Assembly: GCA_023436825.1 (NCBI GenBank)
Contig: JAEZHS010000286.1
Span: 1-15,614, forward strand
DNA length: 15,614 bases
From: Pseudomonadota bacterium
GTDB lineage: Bacteria > Pseudomonadota > Alphaproteobacteria > Reyranellales > Reyranellaceae
Reading direction: 5' to 3'
This document shows positions 1 to 8,874 of the stretch, in pieces; within the stretch, counting starts at the first letter, position 1, and each line of letters starts with the position of its first letter. A model generated the notes under the pieces. It saw nothing but the letters and a program-made list of their open reading frames with translations, did not search any database and was not told where the DNA came from. The translations under genes and the position numbers were made by a program.

Positions 1-10
1 TCCCCGCGCG

Positions 11-58
11 CCTCATGATCATGAGCGCGCGAGACGCGCGCGGTCCGGAAGACGAAGA
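11..58. repeat. Dispersed palindromic repeat, copy 1 (one arm degenerate)
   Basis: Positions 33-58 match 6032-6057 exactly over 26 bases, including the arm CGCGCGGTCCGGAAGA (37-52) and the trailing CGAAGA. The partner arm present in copy 2 is not here. Both copies begin with CTCATGATC, but in this copy the sequence continues as the self-complementary CTCATGATCATGAG (12-25). The element lies just before the 98-529 gene, so it may end the transcript of a gene outside the window or sit in the leader of this one. No transposase is linked to it. Confidence 0.7.
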
Positions 59-97
59 CTTGAGCGGGCCTGGAGGCCAGCGGTCCGCCAAGAAGCC

Positions 98-529
98 ATG
101 ATGCGCTTCTTCTTCTACGGAACGCTGCTCGATCCCGACGTCATGGCGCTGGTGATCGGCCGCCGCCTGCCGCCATCGGCCTTCATACCGGCGATCCTGC
201 CCGGCCATTCGCGACGCCGGGCAAAGGGCGCGACCTATCCCGTCGTGGTACGCGATGCAGCCGACCGGGTGCGGGGCGTGGTGGTCGGTGGCCTCACGTC
301 GCGCGACGTGGCGCGGCTCGCGGCCTATGAGGGGCCGGGCTACCGGATCGCGCGGCTGAAGGTGCGGATCGGCGGCGCGCTCGCGACGGTGTCGGTATTC
401 GAGCCGGTGGTGGCGCGCCTGCAGCCGTCGACTTCGCCGTGGGATTACGCGCTATGGAAGGGCCGGCACAAGCGGCCCTTCGTCGGTCGGCTGAGGCGGG
501 CGTTCAGCGCCCAGACCGTCCAGATCTAG
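98..529 (+). CDS. Gamma-glutamylcyclotransferase-like (AIG2/GGCT fold) protein
   Basis: This 143-residue protein has the features of the GGCT/AIG2-like family. The N-terminal FFYGTLLDP (about residues 5-13) matches the YGTL substrate-loop motif. A glutamate in AAYEGPGYRI (E78) stands where the catalytic acid of gamma-glutamylcyclotransferases lies. The spaced tryptophans in SPWDYALWKG (113-122) are common near the end of bacterial AIG2 proteins. Family members release 5-oxoproline from gamma-glutamyl-amine substrates in the cytosol, but bacterial homologues vary and the substrate here cannot be read from sequence. The start is ATGATG at 98 or 101, with only a weak AAGAAG ribosome-binding sequence before it. 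The stop codon overlaps the stop of the convergent carboxypeptidase gene. Family assignment is good; enzymatic specificity is inference. Confidence 0.85.
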   Translation: MMRFFFYGTLLDPDVMALVIGRRLPPSAFIPAILPGHSRRRAKGATYPVVVRDAADRVRGVVVGGLTSRDVARLAAYEGPGYRIARLKVRIGGALATVSVFEPVVARLQPSTSPWDYALWKGRHKRPFVGRLRRAFSAQTVQI

Positions 530-1974
530 CGGGCGTTGGGTGTATTCCAGGCCGTCACCTGGATCGCCGAGCAGTAGATCTTCTTCTTCTCCAGCCGCTT
601 GCAGCCGTCGACGGCCTGCGCCTGGGAGAGGTTGGTGAGGCGGGCACGATGGAAGGTCTTGTTGGCCATCTGCACCTCGTCGATGCTCGCCGACGCCGTC
701 AGCCGCTGATTCTCGGCCAGGGCCATGGAGGCGCGCCCGAGCGCGAGCTGGGCCGCTTCTGCATCGTTGAACGAGCCGACCTGAATCACCCAGCTGCCGA
801 TCGACGGACCGTTCGGCGCGGCGCTGCCTTCGCCGGACGGCGGCGCGGCGGGACCGGCGACGCGCTGTTCGGTCTGAGGGGCGGACGCCGGCGGCGGGGC
901 GGCGGCGGTGAAGCCGGCCAGTGGCGGCGCATGCGCTGCGAGCCGCGGCGTGCTCTCGGGAAGGACTAGGCTGGGATCGAAATTGGCAGCCGTGTAACGA
1001 GCCGACGGCGGTTTGCGGATGTTCGTCCAGGCCGACAGGCGCATGGTCGATGCCGTGGCGAAACCCTGGTCCATGAGCATGGCCATCATGCGGTCACGCT
1101 GGCCGGCGCTGTTGCCCCCCATGACCACGCCGATCAGACGGCGGTTGTCGCGTACGGCCGACATCACGAGGTTGAAGCCCGAGGCGTTGGTGTAACCGGT
1201 CTTCAGGCCATCGGCGCCTTCGTACGAGCCGAGCATGCGGTTGTGGTTCTCGAGCGTGCGGCCGCGATAGGGCCAGCTCTGCACCGAGAACACCGGGTAG
1301 TAGTGCGGGAAGTCGCGCATCAGCGCGTAGGCCAGCCGCGCCATGTCGCGGGCCGTCGTGACCTGCTCGCGGTTGGGCAGGCCGGAGGCGTTGCGGAACA
1401 CCGTCTGCGACATCCCGAGCTGACGGGCCTTGCTGGTCATCATCGCAGCGAAGCTGGCTTCGTCGCCGCCCAGCGCTTCGGCCAGCACCATGGCCGCGTC
1501 GTTTGCCGAGCGTGTCACCAGCGCCATCGTCGCGTCGCGCACACTCACTGTGCCGCCCGGCGGCAGGCCCATCTTGGTCGGCGGCGCATTGAGCGCGCTG
1601 ACCGACACCGGCAAGGCATCCCCCAGCGACAGGCGGCCCGAGTCGAGCGCCGAGAAGGTGAGGTAGATCGTCATCAGCTTGGTGAGCGACGCCGGATGGC
1701 GAAGCTGGTCGGGCTGATCGGACGAGAGCTCGCGCCCGCTGGTGGCATCGAGGATGATGTAGGCGTCGCGGCCGTCGACCGCGGGATTGGCCACCCAGCT
1801 CGAGGCAGCGGCAGCCGGCCGGACCGCTTTGGCCTTGGCCTTGCTGGTCGGCGCGGCACGTTTCACCGGCGGCGATTGCGCGTTGGCATCGCCCGGCAGG
1901 AGCGCGGCAACAAGGAGGAACGCTGCGGCAAGCAGGGAGAGACCGGCCGCGATGCGACGGAGAGGGGCTGTCAT
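526..1974 (-). CDS. D-alanyl-D-alanine carboxypeptidase (PBP5/PBP6 type, peptidase S11) with C-terminal SPOR domain
   Basis: The enzyme trims the terminal D-Ala from peptidoglycan stem peptides in the periplasm. The 482-residue protein starts with a signal peptide (MTAPLRR, then a hydrophobic stretch to about residue 27, with ANAQ near the cleavage site). A Lys/Ala/Pro-rich linker follows. The S11 catalytic motifs are all present: SLTK (S96 nucleophile, K99), SAN (156-158) and KTG (258-260). A long Ala/Pro linker (about 340-390) leads to a SPOR domain (about 393-475, starting SWVIQVGSF), which binds denuded septal glycan. SPOR-tailed carboxypeptidases of this kind are common in Alphaproteobacteria. 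The frame is open to a TTG at 2019, but the ATG at 1974 puts the signal peptide at the N terminus and is preferred. No clear SD precedes it. The gene is divergent from 2139-2846 across 164 bases in which I see no convincing promoter. Confidence 0.93.
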   Translation of the reverse strand: MTAPLRRIAAGLSLLAAAFLLVAALLPGDANAQSPPVKRAAPTSKAKAKAVRPAAAASSWVANPAVDGRDAYIILDATSGRELSSDQPDQLRHPASLTKLMTIYLTFSALDSGRLSLGDALPVSVSALNAPPTKMGLPPGGTVSVRDATMALVTRSANDAAMVLAEALGGDEASFAAMMTSKARQLGMSQTVFRNASGLPNREQVTTARDMARLAYALMRDFPHYYPVFSVQSWPYRGRTLENHNRMLGSYEGADGLKTGYTNASGFNLVMSAVRDNRRLIGVVMGGNSAGQRDRMMAMLMDQGFATASTMRLSAWTNIRKPPSARYTAANFDPSLVLPESTPRLAAHAPPLAGFTAAAPPPASAPQTEQRVAGPAAPPSGEGSAAPNGPSIGSWVIQVGSFNDAEAAQLALGRASMALAENQRLTASASIDEVQMANKTFHRARLTNLSQAQAVDGCKRLEKKKIYCSAIQVTAWNTPNAR

Positions 1975-2138
1975 CGCAATTACGCCATTACCAAAGTCTA
2001 TATTTTTGTGCCCAAGCAAGGGCTTAGAGGCAGTTCCTCGACAATACTCAAATTTGTGGGGTTATGCAACTTCTTAGCCGCCGCCTTGATGCCCAACTTA
2101 GCCCCAAGATTGCCCTCGTCCTAAGACGGAGTGTCGCG

Positions 2139-2846
2139 ATGAAATGGATGTCTGTCGCCGCGTTCGGGCTCGCCTTGATGGCGCCGCCGATGGCCTCAGC
2201 CCAGCGACCCGATCGCTATGTCGATCCGCCGATCGTGCGCAGCTTCAACTGGTTCGCCTATGTCGGCGGCGACGATATCCGTGCCAATTGCGGCAAGGAC
2301 GGGCGCAACCGCATGCGCCTGATCTACAATGCGATCTATTCCGAGCAGGTTCGGACCTACGAGCTCTTCCTGCAGCCGGACGGAACGACGGGCCTTGGCA
2401 TCGGCGTACTGGCCGATCAGGGCGTTGTGTCGAACCTCCTGATGTTCAATGGCGGCGACGCCCTGAAGCCATGGAGCATGCAACGCGGCGAGCGGATCCT
2501 GAATGCCGGCGAGACGCGTGAGCTGATGGCGCTGTTCCAGGCGAGCGCCGCCTTCGGCCCGCCGCGCGACGGCCAGCGCCTGCCGGACGTCGACTTCTGG
2601 TGGACGGTCGCTTCGTGCCGCGACGGCGTCTGGGGCTTCCAGGCCTATCACTATCCGACGGATGGCTTCGCCAACGTGAAGTTCGCCCAGAAGCTCTTCT
2701 CGTTCGATACCGTGCCGGTGCCGGTCAACCCGCCGCGCAAGCTGGTGCCGGCGGAGCTGCGGCGCGATCCCAACGCGCCGGTCAATCACATGAAAGCCAA
2801 TCAGTGGACCCTCACCGTTGGCAAGGATGGGCTTCGGCCGAGATAG
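2139..2846 (+). CDS. Exported protein of unknown function
   Basis: I do not recognise a family. The 235-residue product has a clear Sec signal peptide: MKWMS, a hydrophobic core, and MASAQ, with probable cleavage after Ala21. The mature part starts RPDRYVDPP, is rich in aromatic residues, and has two cysteines (in RANCGKD and VASCRDG) that could form a disulfide in the periplasm. No membrane helix, lipobox or catalytic motif is visible after the signal peptide. The frame is open upstream to an ATG at 2064, but the ATG at 2139 is chosen because ACGGAG lies at a suitable distance before it and it places the signal peptide first. It lies between the SPOR carboxypeptidase and clpS. In several Rhizobiales I recall a phasin gene at this place, but this protein does not look like a phasin. 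Confidence 0.8.
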   Translation: MKWMSVAAFGLALMAPPMASAQRPDRYVDPPIVRSFNWFAYVGGDDIRANCGKDGRNRMRLIYNAIYSEQVRTYELFLQPDGTTGLGIGVLADQGVVSNLLMFNGGDALKPWSMQRGERILNAGETRELMALFQASAAFGPPRDGQRLPDVDFWWTVASCRDGVWGFQAYHYPTDGFANVKFAQKLFSFDTVPVPVNPPRKLVPAELRRDPNAPVNHMKANQWTLTVGKDGLRPR

Positions 2847-2868
2847 CCATTTCCGGCTTTATGGCTAT
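2843..2868 (+). terminator. Possible terminator hairpin after the exported protein
   Basis: ATAGCCAT and ATGGCTAT form perfect 8-bp arms around the 10-base loop TTCCGGCTTT. The left arm includes the TAG stop codon of the preceding gene. Only three T residues follow, so intrinsic termination would be weak. An alternative pairing of CCGGC (2853-2857) with GCCGG (2871-2875) competes with it. Confidence 0.4.
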
Positions 2869-2975
2869 TTGCCGGCTGGCTGCATTCGGGCGGGTACTCG
2901 ATGCAGAGTGTTGCTCCGCGGTCGCTGTGGGCGACCGGTTGCGGGCCGAGGTAGCGGAATCCCCGGGTGTCCCTA

Positions 2976-2981
2976 TATAAT
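2976..2981 (+). promoter_or_regulatory. Candidate -10 element (TATAAT) for clpS
   Basis: A perfect TATAAT lies in an otherwise GC-rich stretch, 40 bases before the chosen clpS start. No good -35 is found 16-18 bases upstream (AGCGGA at 17), and I see no CTTG box to support a heat-shock sigma-32 promoter. If used, transcription would begin near 2988, just past the alternative ATG at 2986, which favours the clpS start at 3022. Confidence 0.4.
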
Positions 2982-3021
2982 TACGATGGTTCGGCTTTCT
3001 TTGGGGACTGTGATCCGGACA

Positions 3022-3441
3022 ATGGCTTCTCTGCGTATCGACTGCGAATGGCGCCTTGACGGCGACCGGCTGGGTGGGCCCAACGAACCGCCCGGCGGTC
3101 CGCCGCAGCCGCCGCCGCGTCGCGACGAGGGAGAGGGCGACGGTGAAGGCCGCAGTGGGGCGCTGACGCTCACTCGGACTCGCACGAAGAAGCCGTCGAT
3201 GTACAAGGTATTGATGCTGAACGACGATTACACGCCGATGGAGTTCGTCGTCGATGTCCTGCAGCACATTTTCCAGAAGAACCGCGAAGAAGCCACCAAG
3301 ATCATGCTGCATGTCCACCAGAAGGGCGTTGGCGTGTGCGGCGTGTATACCTACGAGATCGCCGAGACCAAGGTGACACAGACGGTCGACTACGCCCGCA
3401 AGAACCAGCATCCTCTCCAGTGTACGCTGGAGAAGGAGTGA
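3022..3441 (+). CDS. clpS: ATP-dependent Clp protease adaptor ClpS
   Basis: ClpS delivers proteins with destabilising N-terminal residues to ClpAP. The C-terminal core is unmistakable: [16 protein letters not shown] supplies the N-degron pocket residues (N67, D68, D69, M73 in this numbering). [21 protein letters not shown] and the ending [10 protein letters not shown] are typical of alphaproteobacterial ClpS. The core is preceded by about 55 residues rich in Gly, Pro and acidic residues, which are probably disordered. The start is uncertain: the ATG at 3022 gives 139 residues, an ATG at 2986 would add 12, and homologues are often 100-120 residues. The 3022 start lacks a clear SD but fits the candidate -10 at 2976. 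clpA follows after 45 bases, so the two are probably co-transcribed. Confidence 0.95.
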   Translation: MASLRIDCEWRLDGDRLGGPNEPPGGPPQPPPRRDEGEGDGEGRSGALTLTRTRTKKPSMYKVLMLNDDYTPMEFVVDVLQHIFQKNREEATKIMLHVHQKGVGVCGVYTYEIAETKVTQTVDYARKNQHPLQCTLEKE

Positions 3442-3486
3442 ACCTGATCGAGAGTCGTACGTTGTTCCTTCAGTCGAGGTAGTTCG

Positions 3487-5807
<2,321 letters not shown>

Positions 5808-5811
<4 letters not shown>

Positions 5812-5987
5812 GGTTCTTCCGGCCGGTTTGGGTCGCGTTCCGGGCCGCGGTGATCGCCACCGCGGTCTTCTGGGTCATCCTGTTCGTCATCGAAAGCAGC
5901 GGCTGGGAGATGCCGATGGGCATCATCCAGCCGATCGTGTTTTTGATCCTGTTTTTCTTCGGCATGCTGCTCGTGCCAAGGCGCTGA
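5808..5987 (+). CDS. Small two-helix membrane protein, translationally coupled to clpA
   Basis: A 59-codon frame starts with GTG inside the clpA stop region (GTGA overlap, 5808-5811) and ends in TGA. It begins MRFFRPVWVAFRAAVIATAV and has two hydrophobic helices, about residues 13-28 and 39-56. A short polar loop with ESSGWEMP joins them, and the end is positively charged (VPRR). Basic residues before helix 1 and at the C terminus suggest both ends face the cytoplasm. I do not recognise a family. The frame, charge pattern and tight coupling to clpA support a real gene; its role is unknown. It could assist ClpAP at the membrane or simply ride on the operon. Confidence 0.7.
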
Positions 5988-6013
5988 TCACGGGAGCCTC
6001 GGCCTGCTCATGA

Positions 6014-6051
6014 TCTTCCGGACCGCGCGAGGACGCGCGCGGTCCGGAAGA
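6014..6051. terminator. Perfect hairpin between convergent genes; dispersed repeat copy 2
   Basis: TCTTCCGGACCGCGCG (6014-6029) is repeated as its exact reverse complement at 6036-6051, with a 6-base loop, AGGACG. It lies between the end of the clpA block and the end of the minus-strand receptor gene, so it could stop transcription from both sides. No T-tract follows on either strand, so classical intrinsic termination is not certain. It shares 26 identical bases with 33-58 and 21 of 22 bases with 15531-15552, which marks it as a repeat family member. Confidence 0.75.
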
Positions 6052-6063
6052 CGAAGAGCACCA

Positions 6064-7038
6064 TCAATCTCCGGCGGCGATGTTTCGCTCGGAGGCGATG
6101 CCGGCGAACGTCTCGACCGTGCGATCGAACAGCTTGGCGAAGCCCGCACCGTCAAGGCCGACGGGATCGAAGCCGAGTTCTCGCAAACGCGCTGCGACGG
6201 CCGGGTCCTTCAACACGGCCAGCATCGCGGCATGGACCCGCGCCAGGATCGGATCAGGCGTACCTTTCGGCGCCAGCAGTCCCTGCCAAGTCGTCTGCAC
6301 AAAGCCCGGTGCCACTGTTTCGGTCGCCGTGACGATATCCGGGAAAGCTGCGGGCCGCGCCTCGCTTGTCACCGCCAAGCCCACGAGATGGCCGGCGCGC
6401 GCCTGCTGGGCGCCGGCGGAGAAGGTCACCACGCCGGCGTCGATCGTCCCGGCCAGGAGATCCTGCAGCAGCGGGCCGCCGCCGCGGTAGGGCACATGGG
6501 TCACGCGCAGGTCGCCCGCCGCGCGCAGCAGCAGCTCGCTGGTGAGATGCTGCGAACTGCCGAGGCCGGGCACGCCGACATTGAGCTTGCCGGGCTGGGC
6601 TCTCGCCGCGGCGACGAAATCCCGGATCGACGTGATGCCCGACTTCGGATGAGTGAACACGCCCTGTGGCGCGGAGATCGCGAGCGTCACCGGCACGAAG
6701 GCCGGGCGCAGTGCGGGCGTACCGGCGAGCGGTAGGGCCTCGGTCGCGGCGAAAGTATCGTTCACCAGCGCAAGAGTGTAGCCGTCCGGCGAGGCGCGCG
6801 CCGCGCTCTGGGTGCCGACGCGGCCCGAGCCGCCGCCGATGTTCTCGATGACCACGCTTTGGCCGAGCTGGACCGCGAGCGGCGCCTGGATTGTCCGCCC
6901 GAACGTGTCGACGCCGCCGCCAGGCGGCCACGGCACGATGAGGCGAACGGCGCGCGAGGGGTAGATGTCCTGCGCGCGCACAACCGTCGGCGCGGCGAGG
7001 GCGGGAAAAGCGGCGATGAGCAGGCGTCGCTTGAGCAT
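6064..7038 (-). CDS. Bug/TctC-family tripartite tricarboxylate transporter receptor-like protein
   Basis: This 324-residue periplasmic binding protein belongs to the Bug (TctC) family. A signal peptide (MLKRRLLIAAFPALAAPTVV, cleavage near RAQ) is followed by the family start YPSRAVRLIVPWPPGGGVDTFGR. Later hallmarks are GLGSSQHLTSELL, VPYRGGGPLLQDLLAGTID and LLAPKGTPDPI. Members bind carboxylates, aromatic acids or other small anions. No TctA or TctB membrane partner is in the window. The gene starts 27 bases after the ABC ATPase stop on the same strand, so it is probably the last gene of that operon. Orphan Bug receptors are common, but one behind a complete ABC importer suggests a related ligand or a sensing role. 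Ligand unknown. Confidence 0.93.
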   Translation of the reverse strand: MLKRRLLIAAFPALAAPTVVRAQDIYPSRAVRLIVPWPPGGGVDTFGRTIQAPLAVQLGQSVVIENIGGGSGRVGTQSAARASPDGYTLALVNDTFAATEALPLAGTPALRPAFVPVTLAISAPQGVFTHPKSGITSIRDFVAAARAQPGKLNVGVPGLGSSQHLTSELLLRAAGDLRVTHVPYRGGGPLLQDLLAGTIDAGVVTFSAGAQQARAGHLVGLAVTSEARPAAFPDIVTATETVAPGFVQTTWQGLLAPKGTPDPILARVHAAMLAVLKDPAVAARLRELGFDPVGLDGAGFAKLFDRTVETFAGIASERNIAAGD

Positions 7039-7065
7039 GGCTTTGTCTTTCGTGATGGAGTGGCG

Positions 7066-7857
7066 TTACCAGTCGCCGCCCAGCCCCAGCAGGCCGAGCG
7101 CCTCTCGGCGCAGGCGTAGCAATTCGGGATGGTCGCGATGGCGCGGGAAGGGCAGCTCTACGGCGAGGTCGGCGCGCACCCGCGCCGGCCGGTCGCTGAA
7201 GACGATGACGCGGTTGGCGAGCAGCAGCGCCTCCTCGACGTCATGGGTCACCATGAGGACGGTGAAGCCGCGGGCCTGCCACAGCCGTGTCAGCTCGCCC
7301 TGCATGGCGAGCCGTGTCAGGCTGTCGAGCTTGCCCAGCGGCTCGTCGAGGATCAGCAGGCGCGGATCGTTGACCAGCGCGCGGGCGAGAGAAGCGCGCT
7401 GCGCCATGCCGCCCGAAAGCTGGTGCGGGAAGGCCTTGGCGAATTTGTCCAGGCCGACCAGCGCGAGCGCCGCATCGACGCGATGCTTGTGCTGCTTCAG
7501 GAGGCCGCGTGTCTCCAGGCCAAGCGACGCATTGCGCCAGACGGTCCGCCAGGGATAGAGGGTCGGATCCTGGAACACCACGACACGCGATGGATCGGGC
7601 CCGATCACCTCGACATCGTCGACAAGGAGATGGCCGCGTCGCGGCAGGTCGAGTCCGGCGACCAGCCGCAGCAGGGTCGACTTGCCGCAACCGCTCGGTC
7701 CCAACAGAGCGACGAACTCGCCCGGCGTGGCGCGGAGCGATACATCCTCGAGCACGGGGAGGTAGTCGCCGTGTAGGGCGAAGCCGTGATCGACGTTGCG
7801 CACGTCCAGCGCGGCGCCGGCGATCGTGCCCGCCGGCTCATTGGCAAGCGCTACCAT
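7066..7857 (-). CDS. ABC importer ATPase, nitrate/sulfonate/taurine type (SsuB/TauB-like)
   Basis: The 263-residue nucleotide-binding subunit powers uptake through the permease encoded just upstream. All ABC motifs are intact: Walker A GPSGCGKST (53-61), Q-loop Gln96 in VVVFQDPTLYPW, signature LSGGMAQR (147-154), Walker B LLILDEP (167-173) and switch His205 in VTHDVEEA. The sequence is of the SsuB/TauB/NrtD class. The start is the ATG at 7857, which overlaps the permease stop by 7 bases (ATGGTAG), so the two are translationally coupled. The same frame stays open far upstream without being coding; that part is a shadow of the permease gene. Confidence 0.93.
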   Translation of the reverse strand: MVALANEPAGTIAGAALDVRNVDHGFALHGDYLPVLEDVSLRATPGEFVALLGPSGCGKSTLLRLVAGLDLPRRGHLLVDDVEVIGPDPSRVVVFQDPTLYPWRTVWRNASLGLETRGLLKQHKHRVDAALALVGLDKFAKAFPHQLSGGMAQRASLARALVNDPRLLILDEPLGKLDSLTRLAMQGELTRLWQARGFTVLMVTHDVEEALLLANRVIVFSDRPARVRADLAVELPFPRHRDHPELLRLRREALGLLGLGGDW

Positions 7858-8861
7858 TTGACGAGGCCTTTCTGCCAGGCCAGCAGGCGGTCGCGCAGAC
7901 GGAACAGGAGCGTGATCAGCGTCGAGCACATCAACGCCATGACGAGCAGGGCGCCGTACATGTTGGCGTAGGCCGCCCAGCCCTGCGCCCATTGCAGGTA
8001 CCAGCCGAGGCCCGACTTCACGCCCAGCATCTCGGCCACCACCAGCACGGCGAAGGACGAGCCCAGGCCCATGAACAGGCCGACGAAGACGTGGGGCAAC
8101 GCCGCGGGGATCGCGACCTTCAGGATCAGGAAGCGCGGGCCGGCACCCAGCGTGCGCGCCACGTCGTAGTAGGCGGTCTGCACGCCGGCGACGCCCGACC
8201 AGGTGAGCACCGCCAGCGGAAACGCCGTGGCGAGCGCGATCAGGAAGGTGCTGGCGCTGCCGCTGGTCGGGAAGATGAAGAAGGCGAGCGGCAGCCAAGC
8301 GGTGGCGGGCAGAGGGCCGACCACCCGCATGATGGGATGGATCCAGTAGCCGACCTTTGGCGACCAGCCGAGCGCCACGCCGATCGCGAAGCCCACGGCC
8401 GCGCCGATGGCGAAGCCGCGTACCAGCAGCAGCACGGAGTTCAGCAGGCTGTCGCCCAGCCGCCGCCAGTCGTCGGTATAGACCTCGACGAAGGCCTGCG
8501 GCGAGGGGAAGAACGGCAGCGGCAGCAGGTCGAGCTTGGCCGTGACGATTTCCCAGGCAGTGATGGCCACCGCCAGCGCCACCAGCCACGGCGCGATATG
8601 GGCGATCGCGGCGACGCGGGCGGAGAACCGTCCGATGACCGCGGCAATCAGCAATCCTGCGCCCAGCACCAGGGCGATGCCGCCCAGCGTGCCGGTGCGC
8701 TCCAGTTCCTGGGTATCGGGCCAGGCGAGCACCAGGGCGGCGACGCCGAGCCAGAGGATGCCGGCGACGGCGAGCAATCCCAGGGAGTGAGGTCGCCCGT
8801 CGTCGCCGGCCAGTACCGCGCCCGACGACCGGGTGGGCGCGGCTTCCGCGATCGTTGTCAT
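7851..8861 (-). CDS. ABC importer permease, nitrate/sulfonate/taurine type, with extended N-terminal membrane region
   Basis: The C-terminal part (from about residue 90) is a typical SsuC/TauC-type membrane subunit. It carries the cytoplasmic EAA-like loop DVARTLGAGPRFLILKVAIP, which contacts the ATPase, followed by FVGLFMGLGSSFAVLVVAEM. The total of 336 residues exceeds the usual 250-280. The extra is at the N terminus: a polar start (MTTIAEAAPTRSSG), then hydrophobic segments around VAGILWLGVAALVLAW and GGIALVLGAGLLIAAVIG before the normal first helix near PWLVALAVAITAWEIV. GGAGG lies about 9 bases before the ATG and overlaps the end of the binding-protein gene, 13 bases away. Confidence 0.93.
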   Translation of the reverse strand: MTTIAEAAPTRSSGAVLAGDDGRPHSLGLLAVAGILWLGVAALVLAWPDTQELERTGTLGGIALVLGAGLLIAAVIGRFSARVAAIAHIAPWLVALAVAITAWEIVTAKLDLLPLPFFPSPQAFVEVYTDDWRRLGDSLLNSVLLLVRGFAIGAAVGFAIGVALGWSPKVGYWIHPIMRVVGPLPATAWLPLAFFIFPTSGSASTFLIALATAFPLAVLTWSGVAGVQTAYYDVARTLGAGPRFLILKVAIPAALPHVFVGLFMGLGSSFAVLVVAEMLGVKSGLGWYLQWAQGWAAYANMYGALLVMALMCSTLITLLFRLRDRLLAWQKGLVKW

Positions 8862-8874
8862 TCGCCTGGCCTCC

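Noticed and set aside
3..101. Open frame from the left edge ending in TGA that overlaps the ATG at 98 (ATGA)
   Set aside because: It could be the tail of an upstream gene, but it runs through the dispersed repeat and has no recognisable sequence. Too little is visible to call it.
6010..6735. Plus-strand frame starting in repeat copy 2
   Set aside because: It lies antisense to the Bug receptor gene and is rich in Arg and Gly; the receptor frame has clear family motifs.
7858..8589. Upstream extension of the ATPase frame
   Set aside because: It overlaps the permease gene in another frame and is Arg/Gly/Ala-rich without family similarity. The ATG at 7857 fits the family start and the coupled overlap.
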